64,000 nucleotides of DNA from Pedobacter sp. FW305-3-2-15-E-R2A2 (GTDB lineage Bacteria; Bacteroidota; Bacteroidia; Sphingobacteriales; Sphingobacteriaceae). Positions within the stretch are counted from its first letter, which is position 1; each line of letters opens with the position of its first letter. Location: positions 5,084,001 through 5,148,000 of the forward strand of contig NZ_CP151803.1 of assembly GCF_038446955.1 (NCBI RefSeq), in the 5' to 3' direction. The position numbers and the translations under genes are program-made. Positions 1 to 8,917 of the stretch are shown here, one piece after another. The notes under the pieces are model-generated. The model had not been told where the DNA came from and searched no databases. It was given only the letters and a program-made list of their open reading frames with translations.

Positions 1-549
1 CTCCACAGAAACAATTTTACCCGCAAGGGTTAAATAAACGGTGCTTTTCAATAAACTTCCTGCGCCATTATAAGCGGAAACGCCTAAATCTTCAAAAGCT
101 TTTGCAGTCCCCAGCACACTGGTCCGGTCGGCAAAATTGATTTTTGAAAAATCAACCTCCAGACTACCGATCGCTGCTGCTCCCAATGCGTTTTTAAAGA
201 ATTCGCGATGGGCAATTTCATGAAACTGAATGTCTTTAAAATAGGCAAGCTCTGCTGCGCTGATATTGGCATAGGGAGTGGCTGCTACCTGAATATAAAA
301 GGCGGCTTCCAGTTGTTCCAATGCATAGGCATAATTTAATACACCAAAATCATCTTTAAAATCTAAGGTTACACCTGTGGCTCCCGGCTCCATTGGATGA
401 TTGCGGTCTTTTTTACAACCGGCAGCAATTAATGCGATACCTGCTGCTCCTGCACCTGCATATTGCAGGAAAGAACGACGCTGCAATGTGGAATTAAAAA
501 TACTGCTTTCCTCCTGCAGCATTTCTTTTTCGTCTTGTAAGTTTTTCAT
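1..549 (-). CDS. Ferritin-like domain protein (Ferritin_2/DUF4439-like), 3' end cut by window
   Basis: The reading frame is open from ATG at 549 to the window edge (183 codons seen). Residues 24-25 are a twin arginine followed by a hydrophobic stretch, and Cys45 sits in a lipobox-like 'LIAAGC', so the protein looks Tat- or lipoprotein-exported. From about residue 60 the sequence is helical and ferritin-like: 'LEQLEAAFY' and 'FHEIAHREFF' supply Glu and His residues typical of the di-iron helices of Ferritin_2 (PF13668) proteins. Such proteins are often in tandem pairs in Bacteroidota; the partner would lie outside the window. The enzymatic role is not established for the family. A 33-bp repeat shared with another operon lies 19 nt upstream of the start. 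The family call is fairly sure, the function is not. Confidence 0.75.
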   Translation of the reverse strand, partial: MKNLQDEKEMLQEESSIFNSTLQRRSFLQYAGAGAAGIALIAAGCKKDRNHPMEPGATGVTLDFKDDFGVLNYAYALEQLEAAFYIQVAATPYANISAAELAYFKDIQFHEIAHREFFKNALGAAAIGSLEVDFSKINFADRTSVLGTAKAFEDLGVSAYNGAGSLLKSTVYLTLAGKIVSVE

Positions 550-568
550 AAGGCTATATTTTTTTTAT

Positions 569-601
569 GGCCATGAAGCGATCATAAACATGATGGTTTC
601 A
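569..601 (-). repeat. 33-bp imperfect palindrome, copy 1 (shared upstream element)
   Basis: Read on the minus strand it contains TGAAACCATCATG, then TTTATGATCGCTTCA, then TGGCC. The arms TGAA/TTCA and ATCAT/ATGAT are inverted repeats. A second copy, identical at 31 of 33 positions, lies at 39604-39636 in the same orientation relative to its downstream gene. Here it ends 19 nt before the ferritin-like gene. It could be an operator, an alternative-sigma promoter or a small dispersed repeat. Confidence 0.7.
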
Positions 602-783
602 TAGTTTTTGGTTTTGGGTTTAAAGCTTATGAAGCTTACCTGCGCAGGTTTCAGGTTCATAAAATTTATTGGGTTTTATAAAGGCATTTACGAGAGAAAA
701 AGGAGGACGGTTTTCAGCAGGAGAAGAAATATTCTTAGTTCCCTCAATTTTTTAATAAATTCACCCTATAAAACTGATAAACT

Positions 784-1563
784 GTGCTGAATACAATTAT
801 TGTTGATGATGAAGAATTTGCCCGTTCCTCTCTTTATTTCTTATTACAGGAAAACTGCGAGAACATCCATATTTCAGGGATTGCCAAGTCTGTAGCTGAA
901 GCAAGGCACTTACTGAGCAACAACAAGATAGACCTCATTTTCCTGGACATTGCCATGCCCGGAGAGAATGGATTTGACCTGATTCCTCAGGCGCAACTCA
1001 GTAAATCACATGTCATCTTTACCACTGCTTATGATCAGTATGCACTCCGGGCAATCAAGGCCAATGCACTGGATTATCTGTTGAAACCAATCGATATTGA
1101 TGAACTGAAACTCGCCGTAGAAAAAGCCGGTAAATATATTGCGCTGGATAAAAAAGAACACAACAGGAATGAAAGTCTTCAAAATCTGGCCGTTCATTTA
1201 TCCGAAAGAAATGAGATCAGAAAGATCAGTTTACCTAATGGACAGGGCTATTCATTGATCAATATTGATGACATTATTCATATTGAAGCAGACAGCAATT
1301 ACTCTATATTTCACCTCGCCAATAAAGAAACCATTACCGTTTCCAAGGTTTTAAAAGAATATGAGGAAATCCTTCCCGAACAACAGTTTGTCAGAATCCA
1401 TAAATCAAGCATTGTCAACCTGAATTACTTAAAGGAATATAATTCTAAGAATGGCATGGAAGTGATCCTGAAGAATGGAGAGAAAATTGCAGTTTCCCGA
1501 CGTCGGGCCAGTGATTTTGCAGAGAAGATTAAATCATATACCCGTTTTGAAAGTGATAAATAG
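784..1563 (+). CDS. LytTR-family response regulator
   Basis: This 259-aa cytoplasmic DNA-binding regulator has an N-terminal receiver (about 1-120) with the acidic pair Asp8/Asp9, the phospho-acceptor Asp55 in 'LIFLDIAMPG' and the switch Lys in 'YLLKPI'. A C-terminal LytTR DNA-binding domain follows (about 155-255), with 'FVRIHKSSIVNL' typical of the family. The start is a GTG at 784; no upstream in-frame ATG is visible. The sensor kinase gene begins 7 nt after the stop, so the two form a cognate pair. The LytTR target is unknown. The unrelated ferritin-like gene is divergent from it. Confidence 0.9.
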   Translation: MLNTIIVDDEEFARSSLYFLLQENCENIHISGIAKSVAEARHLLSNNKIDLIFLDIAMPGENGFDLIPQAQLSKSHVIFTTAYDQYALRAIKANALDYLLKPIDIDELKLAVEKAGKYIALDKKEHNRNESLQNLAVHLSERNEIRKISLPNGQGYSLINIDDIIHIEADSNYSIFHLANKETITVSKVLKEYEEILPEQQFVRIHKSSIVNLNYLKEYNSKNGMEVILKNGEKIAVSRRRASDFAEKIKSYTRFESDK

Positions 1564-1570
1564 GAAAAAA

Positions 1571-4513
1571 ATGTCGGCCATTAAGCTTTTTACGATCAGC
1601 ATTTTAAGCTTTTTGTTCAGCACAACTGGTTTTTCACAAAGCACTTACCTGCAACATTTCAGTACCAAGAACGGACTTCCAAGCAACAATTGTTTTTATA
1701 CCTTACAAGATAGTAAAGGATACCTCTGGATCGCTACTGATGCAGGGGTGAGCCGTTTTGACGGTAAAATATTCGAAACATTTTCCATCAATGACGGTCT
1801 TCCCGACAACCAGATTCTCCAGTTAAAAGAAGATAAAAGCGGAAAAATCTGGTTTCTCGCCCTGAATGGGCAGCTCAGCTATTTTTTCAATGGAAAGATC
1901 TACAATGAGACCAATAACAATTTATTAAAATTACTCAAGTTCAATGCCGTGATTGTCTCTTTTTTCCAGGACAGTAAAGGCAGGATCTGGTTGGGAACAA
2001 ACAAGAATGTGCTCGTGATGTATAACGGTAAACACATTACAAAATACATATCTGCCGACCATGACCGGCAGTTTATCAATACTTTTGTCCATGAGGATGC
2101 AGCCGGAAAAATCTGGGCAATCAGCAATACCTCTGTGCGGATGCTGCAAGGGAGTAAATTCAAAGTTGCCCCACATAGCAGTTTACCTATTTCCTATAAA
2201 ACAGCGCTCAACCTTCCCGATAAGACCCTGGCCTACCTCGATGCCTCCGGTCTGAAGATCAGAACAGGTCAGGAAGAAAAATTACTGACCAAAGTCAATA
2301 CTGCATTGTTGAGTAATGACCCCGGTTATTTTCACCTGGATCAAAACAAGGACCTATGGCTAAGTAATGCCTCGGGAATTTACCATATTGAATCTGACGG
2401 AAAAACCAGGCGTTACCTGGACAATATTTCTTCCAGTCAGGCGATCAGGGATGCGAAAGGCAATATGTGGTTTACAACGACCAATGGAATTTACATGCTT
2501 CCTCAGAAAAATGAGCGGCTTTACGTCGTCAATAAAGCAAACGGACTGAGCAGCGATCTGGTAAAAAGCATTATAAAGGACGATAAGAACAGGTTATGGC
2601 TTGGGATGGATGAAGCAAAAATCAATGTCGTTGATCAGCAGAACAATCAGATCAGCCAAATTGCATTGGGGGACAAAAAGAAATACAACACGGTTAAACA
2701 ACTTGCTTTCGACAGCACTGACCATTCCATTTATTTTGCTTCTGATTATGGTTTGGGCAGGATAAATGACATTTATAACAACAATAGGAACATCGATTAC
2801 CTCCGGGAAACGAGCAGTTCTATGTTTGTCATTAAGAGTTTCAGCATCTCCTCAGGAGGGCTTAAAAACCTGGCATTGGCACTTTCTTCAGGGGTGGTCA
2901 TTATCCCGGACAGGCTAAAGAAATTTGAATTCACCTCACTTTCGTTCAAACAAGGAGAAGATTTCTTTAACAACAGGTCTTACCGCGTATTCTACGATAG
3001 GCAGCAAGGCTTATGGTTTTCAAACATCAACGGCTTATCCGAGTTCAATAAGGGAAGCTTAACTAATTTCTTCGAAAAACAACCCCTGTTAACCAAACGG
3101 ATTAACGACATCCAGGAGCTTCCCGACCGTACGATTGTATTGGCTACCGATGGAAATGGCTTACTCTTTATGAAAGAAGGAAGAATCGTCAAAGTCATCA
3201 CACAGGAGGATGGCTTAGCGGACAACATCTGCAAGCGCCTGTTTGTAAAAAACAACCAGACCTGGGTAGTCACCAATAATGGGATCAACAGGATTTATTT
3301 CGATGGGGAAAATGCAACGGTCGAATCCTTTGAATACACAAATGCACTGCTGACCGATGATGTGAATTGTCTGTATATTGACGATAAGAACGCTTATTTT
3401 GCCACCAATAATGGCCTGGTTTATTTTGCATACAATCAATCAGAACACAATAAGGAAGCGCCAAAGGTTTACATTACCTCGGTAGTAAATAACAAGAATA
3501 AGCTGGGCATGAACCATCCGGATCACGTATTGGATCCTTCCGACAACAGCATTACCTTTTATTATAGCGCCATAGATTTCCAGAATAAAAACATCCTTTA
3601 CCGGTACCGCTTAAAAGCAGATGCGCCATGGACGGAAACAAAAAGCAGGAGGATTGAATTCTCTTCCCTGGAACCCGGAGAATATAGCTTTGAACTGAGT
3701 GCCAAATCAAATAACAGCAACTGGGGTAGCCCTGCTAAGGTTAATTTTGTACTCAAAGCACATTTCTGGCAAACGACCTGGTTCCTGATCCTGGTTTTTC
3801 TGCTGGCAGGTTTTGCCTTTTACAAGCTGGCAGTTGTGGTTACCCGGCGACAAAAGAACAAAGAACAGGAGCAGTTGCTGCTGAAGAACAAAATCCTCAT
3901 GCTGGAACAACGGGCCTTACAGGCGATGATGAATCCCCATTTCGTCTTCAATGTGATGAATTCCATTCAGCATTACATCAATACAAAGGATACCAATTCT
4001 GCCAATAAAATCCTGACGGGATTTGCAAAGCTGATCAGAAAGAACCTGGAAATCTGTACCCGGAGTTTCATTACGCTGGAGGAAGAACTGGATTACCTGG
4101 AACTCTACCTGAGCCTGGAGAAAAAAAGATTTGGAGATAAACTGATGTACCAGATCAAGGTGAGCCCGGCCATCGATAAAGAAGAAACGATGGTTCCTTC
4201 GATGATTTTACAGCCTTATATTGAAAATGCCATCTGGCACGGCATTATGCCTAAGGAAGAAGGGGGTAAAATCGATTTGCTGATTGACCTGCAGGGGCCA
4301 GATCACCTGATCATAAAAATCATTGATGATGGTGTTGGGATAGACAATTCCCTCAGGAACAGAAAAGGCGATCACCAGAGTAAAGGAATGGACCTGACCA
4401 AAGAACGCATCAATTTATTAAACCAGGTTGAAGCTAATCCTATACAGGTAATGGTTCAACAGACCGGTATTTCAGGCACTTTTGTATCCATTTCTATCCC
4501 TTTAATGCCCTAA
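1571..4513 (+). CDS. Propeller-type sensor histidine kinase (Reg_prop, Y_Y_Y, LytS-type HisKA)
   Basis: I start this gene at ATG 1571, behind AGGAAAAAA, because that gives a proper signal peptide ('FTISILSFLFSTTGFS'); a longer frame running back to 1475 only overlaps the regulator. The 980-aa protein has two-component-regulator propeller repeats (many 'DSKGYLWIAT'-like blades, about 25-640), a Y_Y_Y-like beta domain (about 650-730), one membrane helix (about 735-755), a short coiled coil and a LytS-type His_kinase domain with H790 in 'MMNPHFVFN'. The HATPase has an N-box 'IENAIWHG' and a G-box 'IIDDGVGID'. It should sense an extracytoplasmic signal and phosphorylate the LytTR regulator just upstream. 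Related propeller sensors often respond to glycans, but nothing here fixes the ligand. Confidence 0.9.
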   Translation: MSAIKLFTISILSFLFSTTGFSQSTYLQHFSTKNGLPSNNCFYTLQDSKGYLWIATDAGVSRFDGKIFETFSINDGLPDNQILQLKEDKSGKIWFLALNGQLSYFFNGKIYNETNNNLLKLLKFNAVIVSFFQDSKGRIWLGTNKNVLVMYNGKHITKYISADHDRQFINTFVHEDAAGKIWAISNTSVRMLQGSKFKVAPHSSLPISYKTALNLPDKTLAYLDASGLKIRTGQEEKLLTKVNTALLSNDPGYFHLDQNKDLWLSNASGIYHIESDGKTRRYLDNISSSQAIRDAKGNMWFTTTNGIYMLPQKNERLYVVNKANGLSSDLVKSIIKDDKNRLWLGMDEAKINVVDQQNNQISQIALGDKKKYNTVKQLAFDSTDHSIYFASDYGLGRINDIYNNNRNIDYLRETSSSMFVIKSFSISSGGLKNLALALSSGVVIIPDRLKKFEFTSLSFKQGEDFFNNRSYRVFYDRQQGLWFSNINGLSEFNKGSLTNFFEKQPLLTKRINDIQELPDRTIVLATDGNGLLFMKEGRIVKVITQEDGLADNICKRLFVKNNQTWVVTNNGINRIYFDGENATVESFEYTNALLTDDVNCLYIDDKNAYFATNNGLVYFAYNQSEHNKEAPKVYITSVVNNKNKLGMNHPDHVLDPSDNSITFYYSAIDFQNKNILYRYRLKADAPWTETKSRRIEFSSLEPGEYSFELSAKSNNSNWGSPAKVNFVLKAHFWQTTWFLILVFLLAGFAFYKLAVVVTRRQKNKEQEQLLLKNKILMLEQRALQAMMNPHFVFNVMNSIQHYINTKDTNSANKILTGFAKLIRKNLEICTRSFITLEEELDYLELYLSLEKKRFGDKLMYQIKVSPAIDKEETMVPSMILQPYIENAIWHGIMPKEEGGKIDLLIDLQGPDHLIIKIIDDGVGIDNSLRNRKGDHQSKGMDLTKERINLLNQVEANPIQVMVQQTGISGTFVSISIPLMP

Positions 4514-4924
4514 ATTACCGTTTACTCAATTATACATACCACTTACTAACTCTATATAAATCCTGCTGAAATTTGCATTAAACTTGTTATAGATATTAAA
4601 ACAAACATAGTTTGTAAAAAGCGTTCTTATAGAATTGATCAAAGATATTTTACCTAACCTAAAACTATATCTCAATTCAGGTTTCATTTGTGTGTTAAAA
4701 AATGGTAAAGCCTCAAACTTTACCATTTTTTTTGCCCTCTTCTCTCCTTTCTGCTGCTCAAAATAAATCTGTTATTTATTTTTAAATAACTCTTCTCATA
4801 AAAGTTTTTTATACTAATTTTGATGCACCAAAAAATCAAATAAAACAGCTTTGTTTATATTTAAAAAGATTTTTTGTATTTTTAACGTACCAATAAAAAC
4901 CTTACTGAATTTATTTTTTTTGTA
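4514..4924. other. 411-bp intergenic region with a strong terminator; possible small RNA
   Basis: No convincing coding frame is present. The region is very AT-rich. It contains an 11-bp hairpin with a run of eight T at 4700-4733, about 190 nt after the kinase stop, which is rather far for the kinase's own terminator. A promoter-like TAGTTTG at 4609-4615, preceded by TTG about 21 nt earlier, could drive a transcript of roughly 110-120 nt ending at that hairpin. The rest is leader for the acidic protein gene. Confidence 0.5.
4700..4733 (+). terminator. Intrinsic terminator
   Basis: The arms AAATGGTAAAG (4700-4710) and CTTTACCATTT (4718-4728) are perfectly complementary around a 7-nt loop, and eight T run from 4726 to 4733. 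It ends either the kinase mRNA or a separate small RNA. Confidence 0.8.
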
Positions 4925-5113
4925 ATGAAAACTCCAAAAACACCGATTAACAAAAGCCCTTTAGTTGACCCTGAAACTGAGATGGATGATTCAAGTGAAG
5001 AAACCAGTAAAAAGAAGTCATATCAGGATGATGAAGATGACGATTTTGACATGCCTTTAGATGACCTGGATACCTTCGATAATTTCAGTGATGATGACGA
5101 CGACGACTATTAA
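4925..5113 (+). CDS. Small, highly acidic protein of unknown function
   Basis: This 62-aa protein consists largely of Asp, Glu and Ser. After a short basic/proline start ('MKTPKTPINKSPLVDP') come two Asp-rich blocks, the last being 'DDDDDDY' at the C-terminus. It has no signal peptide, no membrane segment and no motif I recognise. It is transcribed alone: a terminator follows directly and a long AT-rich leader precedes it. The composition suggests an intrinsically disordered protein that binds basic proteins or cations, which is inference from charge only. The own leader and terminator and clean frame argue that it is a real gene. Confidence 0.75.
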   Translation: MKTPKTPINKSPLVDPETEMDDSSEETSKKKSYQDDEDDDFDMPLDDLDTFDNFSDDDDDDY

Positions 5114-5136
5114 CAGGTAGAACATAATGATTTTTT

Positions 5137-5163
5137 AAGCATCCTCTCCGGGATGCTTTTTAT
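5137..5163 (+). terminator. Intrinsic terminator of the acidic protein gene
   Basis: The arms AAGCATCC (5137-5144) and GGATGCTT (5151-5158) form an 8-bp stem followed by a T-rich tail. It lies 24 nt after the stop of the 62-aa gene and just before the next start. Confidence 0.75.
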
Positions 5164-5182
5164 TTTAATTCCAGCTCAGCAC

Positions 5183-6301
5183 ATGCAGATTATAGCAGTA
5201 TCCGATTCAAAGACAAAAAAAGATTTTTTAAACGTTGCCCGTTTTCTATATAAAGATGATCCCAACTGGATCTGTCCGCTGGATGCGGAAATCGAACAGA
5301 TATTCGATGCGGCAAAAAATCCTTTTTTTAAACACGGTACCTGTAACCGCTGGATTTTAAAAGACGAGGCCGGAAATACCATCGGCCGGGTGGCTGCCTT
5401 TATCAATGAGAAGAAAGCCCATCAGTATGAACAACCTACCGGCGGCATGGGTTTCTTTGAATGTACTGACAATCAAAAAGCGGCTTTCCTGCTGTTTGAT
5501 ACGGCCGAAGCCTGGTTGCAGAAACAAGGAATGAAAGCCATGGATGGCCCCATCAATTTTGGAGAGAATGATTCCTTCTGGGGATTGCTCGTAGAAGGCT
5601 TTACACCCCCTTCTTACGGCATGAATTACAATCACGCATACTATCATCGCTTTTTTGAAGATTATGGATTTAAGACAGCCTATGAGCAAATTACCAATCA
5701 CCTCGCGGTCAGAAAACCTTTCCCGGAGCGCTTTACCAAAATCGCCAACTGGGTAGCCAATAAACCGGGTTATACCTTTGAATATTTTTCCAAGAAAAAT
5801 TCGGCAAAGTACGTACAGGACCTGATGGACATTTACAATGATGGATGGCAGGATTTTGAAAACTTTGTACCCATCAAAAGAGAAACGCTGGAAGAGAGTT
5901 TTAAGAAAATGGAAGACATCATGGATGAAAAGCTGATCTGGTTTGCTTATGTCAACGGAGAACCTGCTTCGTTTGTGGTGATCATTCCTGATGCCAATCA
6001 AATGATCAAAGGCTTTAACGGAAAATTGGGCCTGATCGAAAAGCTGACCTTTCTTTACAAGCGTTGGGTTGGGGTGAGCAGGATGCGTGCAATTGTGATG
6101 GGGACTAAAAAAGCGTATCAGAAACACGGGCTTGAATCTGCGCTGTTCATTAAGCTAAAGGAATATGTATTGCCTTTGAATCAGTACGATGAACTGGAAC
6201 TTTCCTGGGTAGGAGATTTTAACGATAAAATGCTCTCCATTCATGAAGCCACAGGTGCCACTTTTGGTAAGCGACACCTGACACTCCGTAAGATCTTCTA
6301 A
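5183..6301 (+). CDS. GNAT-like acetyltransferase family protein (conserved in Bacteroidota)
   Basis: I choose ATG 5183 ('MQIIAVSDSKTKKDFL'), since an earlier in-frame start at 5153 would lie inside the terminator of the preceding gene. The 372-aa product is cytoplasmic. Its N-terminal half has 'FLYKDDPNWICPL' and 'GRVAAFINEKK', and its middle 'AMDGPINFGENDSFWG', which I associate with a conserved Bacteroidota family usually annotated as GNAT N-acetyltransferase-like. The C-terminal part 'LELSWVGDFNDKMLSIHEA' resembles a GNAT-fold end. Substrate and reaction are unknown. It is convergent with the XRE regulator, with 6 nt between the stops. Confidence 0.7.
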   Translation: MQIIAVSDSKTKKDFLNVARFLYKDDPNWICPLDAEIEQIFDAAKNPFFKHGTCNRWILKDEAGNTIGRVAAFINEKKAHQYEQPTGGMGFFECTDNQKAAFLLFDTAEAWLQKQGMKAMDGPINFGENDSFWGLLVEGFTPPSYGMNYNHAYYHRFFEDYGFKTAYEQITNHLAVRKPFPERFTKIANWVANKPGYTFEYFSKKNSAKYVQDLMDIYNDGWQDFENFVPIKRETLEESFKKMEDIMDEKLIWFAYVNGEPASFVVIIPDANQMIKGFNGKLGLIEKLTFLYKRWVGVSRMRAIVMGTKKAYQKHGLESALFIKLKEYVLPLNQYDELELSWVGDFNDKMLSIHEATGATFGKRHLTLRKIF

Positions 6302-6307
6302 AAAGAT

Positions 6308-6637
6308 TTATTTTTCTCTGATTTCTTCATAGAGGTCAATCACCTTCTTTTGAAGTTTGATGATCTCTTCTTCTCTCAAAGAAAGTTTATCTTTCAGGCT
6401 ATTGATTTCTTCAAAATTAAGCGATTGAGGATTTTCTCCTTCTTTAGAGATAATGTCCATAGTAGAAACAGCAAACAGGTTCGCAATCTGCTCTAATCTT
6501 GAGATGTTAATATCTGTGATACCCGTTTCAATTTTAGAAAAGGCAGGAATAGAAATATTTAGACGTTTAGCCACTTCCCCTTGGCTCCAGCCATTTTTCT
6601 GGCGTAATTGTCTAATGTTTTTTCCAATGATATTCAT
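6308..6637 (-). CDS. XRE-family helix-turn-helix regulator
   Basis: This is a 109-aa protein. Residues about 7-62 form an HTH_3 domain ('IRQLRQKNGWSQGEVAKRL' and 'ISIPAFSKIETG'). Residues about 75-109 form a charged, leucine-heptad coiled coil ('LREEEIIKLQKKVIDLYEEI') that probably dimerises it. It has no ligand-binding domain, so it is probably a small constitutive or antagonist-controlled DNA-binding protein. The gene lies 35 nt downstream of mpl on the same strand and may be read from the mpl transcript or from its own AT-rich leader. The target is unknown. Confidence 0.85.
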   Translation of the reverse strand: MNIIGKNIRQLRQKNGWSQGEVAKRLNISIPAFSKIETGITDINISRLEQIANLFAVSTMDIISKEGENPQSLNFEEINSLKDKLSLREEEIIKLQKKVIDLYEEIREK

Positions 6638-6672
6638 GTGATTAATTTAGGTGTATTATTATAGTTAGTACT

Positions 6673-8034
6673 TTATTTTATTTTTGTGTTCAACTCGCGT
6701 GCCAATTTCACTAAATCCAGGCCACCAAAATTCCCGGAGCTCATTAACAATAAGTTAGTACCAACAAAATTCAACCCTAATAAGTAATCTTTAAGCGCAT
6801 CAGAATTATTAAAAAACTGCAATTCCTTGCTCTGAAACGCCATTTGAACCTCAGATTTGCTAAAAGGTTTAATCTTTTTATGCTCAAAAGTTTTTTCATC
6901 AATATATACAATTGCCTGATCTGCTTCGATCATCGTGTCTGCATACTGTGTTAAAAAATCTTTATTCAAACTGCTAAATGTATGTAACTCTATACACGCC
7001 ACCAATTTCCTTTCAGTAAATTGAGTTTTCACCGCCTGGATAGTCGCTTTCAACTTTGAAGGCGAGTGTGCAAAATCTTTATATACATTTGTCTGTTCTG
7101 TTTTACTAAGCAGCTCCAGCCTTTTCGCCGCTCCTGTAAAAGAAGAAATCGCCTGATTGAACTGCTCATCAGTCACCGATAAAGCATTACAAACCAACCT
7201 CGCGGCATTGAGGTTCATCAAGTTATGATTTCCAAAGACATTTAAAACGGTGTGGTCAGGCAACAGGGAAGTTATACCGTCTTTCACCTCATGCTGAGGA
7301 ATTTCATAACCTATTTTTTCTACATTGGCCTTTGATTTCAAGACCATTTTATTCAAATCTTCGTCAGCAGCGCAGTAAATTAATTTTCCACCCGGCTGAA
7401 TGGTATCAATAAACAAGTCAAACTGATGGGTGTAATCTTCAAAGGTTGGGAACACATTGATGTGGTCCCATGCGATTCCGCTGATCACCCCGATATTTGC
7501 TTTGTACAAATGAAATTTCGGCCTGCGGTCTATTGGAGAAGCCAGGTATTCATCCCCCTCAATAATGATCAACGGGGCTGAATCCGTAACCTTCACCATG
7601 GTATCAAAACCAGCCAGCTGTGCGCCTACCAGGTAATCAAAATCTCTGTTATAATAGTTCAATACATGCAGGATCATGGAAGTGATCGTGGTCTTTCCAT
7701 GACTTCCTCCGATAACCACTCTAAGCTTATCTTTCGTCTGTTCATAAATATATTCCGGATAAGAGTATATTTTCAATCCCAGTTCCTGGGCTTTCAATAG
7801 CTCCAGGTTATCCAGCAAAGCATGCATCCCTAAAATCACCACATCTAAATCAGTAGTAATTCTACCGGCATCCCATCCCATTTTTTCGGGCAAGATGCCA
7901 TGTCGGGCAAGCCTGCTTACAGAAGGTTCAAAAATAACGTCATCAGATCCCGTTACCTGATATCCTTTTTTATGTAATGCAATGGCAAGATTGTGCATGG
8001 CACTACCACCGATAGCTATAAAATGTACGCGCAT
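6673..8034 (-). CDS. mpl: UDP-N-acetylmuramate:L-Ala-gamma-D-Glu-meso-DAP ligase (Mpl), peptidoglycan recycling
   Basis: This 453-aa Mur-ligase-family enzyme joins recycled tripeptide to UDP-MurNAc in the cytoplasm using ATP. The N-terminal Rossmann part begins 'MRVHFIAIGGSAMHNLA', which is characteristic of Mpl (MurC has a different glycine loop). The ATP P-loop is 'GGSHGKTT' (residues 109-116), and 'IIEGDEYLASPIDRRPKF' is the conserved Mpl central motif. The C-terminal domain starts with 'GAAKRLELL' and 'DFAHSPSKLKA'. Length matches the family. It sits in a minus-strand housekeeping run with prmA and tpiA. MurC itself is the main alternative but fits less well. Confidence 0.88.
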   Translation of the reverse strand: MRVHFIAIGGSAMHNLAIALHKKGYQVTGSDDVIFEPSVSRLARHGILPEKMGWDAGRITTDLDVVILGMHALLDNLELLKAQELGLKIYSYPEYIYEQTKDKLRVVIGGSHGKTTITSMILHVLNYYNRDFDYLVGAQLAGFDTMVKVTDSAPLIIIEGDEYLASPIDRRPKFHLYKANIGVISGIAWDHINVFPTFEDYTHQFDLFIDTIQPGGKLIYCAADEDLNKMVLKSKANVEKIGYEIPQHEVKDGITSLLPDHTVLNVFGNHNLMNLNAARLVCNALSVTDEQFNQAISSFTGAAKRLELLSKTEQTNVYKDFAHSPSKLKATIQAVKTQFTERKLVACIELHTFSSLNKDFLTQYADTMIEADQAIVYIDEKTFEHKKIKPFSKSEVQMAFQSKELQFFNNSDALKDYLLGLNFVGTNLLLMSSGNFGGLDLVKLARELNTKIK

Positions 8035-8060
8035 ATGTCTATGATAATGATGAATAAATT

Positions 8061-8077
8061 ATACCGCCGGAGCGGTA
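8061..8077 (-). terminator. Small hairpin after prmA, possible weak terminator
   Basis: ATACCGC (8061-8067) and GCGGTAT pair around CGGA, immediately downstream of the prmA stop on the minus strand. The tail is AT-rich but has no clean T-run, so it may only be a processing or mRNA-stability hairpin. Confidence 0.35.
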
Positions 8078-8917
8078 TTAATCTTTTTTAAAGCGGGCAG
8101 CAACCCATTCCCCGATCTTTTTATGATCGATATACCTGATCTGGAATTTCTCACATTCTGCTTTGATCATATCCAGGTCCGGAGATTCGTAGAATCCACT
8201 GAAGAAGATACTTCCACCGGCAGTCAGCACTGAAGCATATACCTCCATCTGATCAAGCAGGATATTCCGGTTGATATTGGCAAGAATCACCTCAAAAGGC
8301 TGTGCAGGAATCATTTCCTTGCCACCACATGCAGCAGTAATATTGCTGATCTGATTTAAAGCGGAGTTTTCTAAAGTACTCTGGTAACAAACCTCATCAT
8401 TGTCTATTGCAACCAATGATGATGCGCCTTTTTTTGAAGCAAGAATGGCTAGAATCCCCGTTCCGCAACCCATATCAAGAACGGTCTTACCCGCAACGTC
8501 AGTCGACAGGATATACTGCATCATCATCGTAGTGGTCTGATGGTGCCCTGTTCCGAAAGCCATTTTAGGATCGATCACGATCTCATATTGATATTGAGGC
8601 TGTGGCTGGTGAAAAGTGGCCCTGACATAACATTGATCGTCGATGATCAGGGGTTCAAAATTCTTTTCCCATTCTTCATTCCAGTTCTCCGCAGCAATTT
8701 CTGTGATGGTGTAATTGGATTCAAATTCTCCCTCATACCTGGCTAAAACATCAGCAAGGTTCTCTTTTTTATAACTATCGAAATCAATAAAGGCGGCAAA
8801 TCCATTTTCAGTATCTTCAAATGTATTGTAGCCAATCTCCGCCAAATCACTGATCAGCAAATCCTGCTGATATTCTTCTATCGCTGTAAAGCTGAATGTT
8901 ACCTGTATGTACTGCAT
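8078..8917 (-). CDS. prmA: Ribosomal protein L11 methyltransferase PrmA
   Basis: This 279-aa cytoplasmic SAM-dependent enzyme trimethylates lysines and the N-terminus of ribosomal protein L11. An N-terminal substrate-binding domain (about 1-100) precedes the PrmA-specific motif 'MAFGTGHHQTT' (119-129). The SAM-binding motif I is 'LDMGCGTG' (147-154), followed by the acidic loop 'VAIDNDE' and the post-motif 'VILANINRNIL', which corresponds to the NPPY-like loop of PrmA. Its start codon shares one base with the tpiA stop (TAATG), so the two are translationally coupled. Confidence 0.95.
   Translation of the reverse strand: MQYIQVTFSFTAIEEYQQDLLISDLAEIGYNTFEDTENGFAAFIDFDSYKKENLADVLARYEGEFESNYTITEIAAENWNEEWEKNFEPLIIDDQCYVRATFHQPQPQYQYEIVIDPKMAFGTGHHQTTTMMMQYILSTDVAGKTVLDMGCGTGILAILASKKGASSLVAIDNDEVCYQSTLENSALNQISNITAACGGKEMIPAQPFEVILANINRNILLDQMEVYASVLTAGGSIFFSGFYESPDLDMIKAECEKFQIRYIDHKKIGEWVAARFKKD

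Noticed and set aside
1475..1570. Extended N-terminus of the propeller kinase
   Set aside because: It overlaps the LytTR gene and would bury the signal peptide.
4526..4726. 66-codon minus-strand frame between the kinase and acidic protein genes
   Set aside because: It would run through the strong hairpin terminator and has no domain; better explained as intergenic DNA.
5357..6127. 256-codon minus-strand frame across the GNAT-like gene
   Set aside because: It is fully antisense to a clear plus-strand gene with family motifs, has no own start signal, and encodes no recognisable domain.
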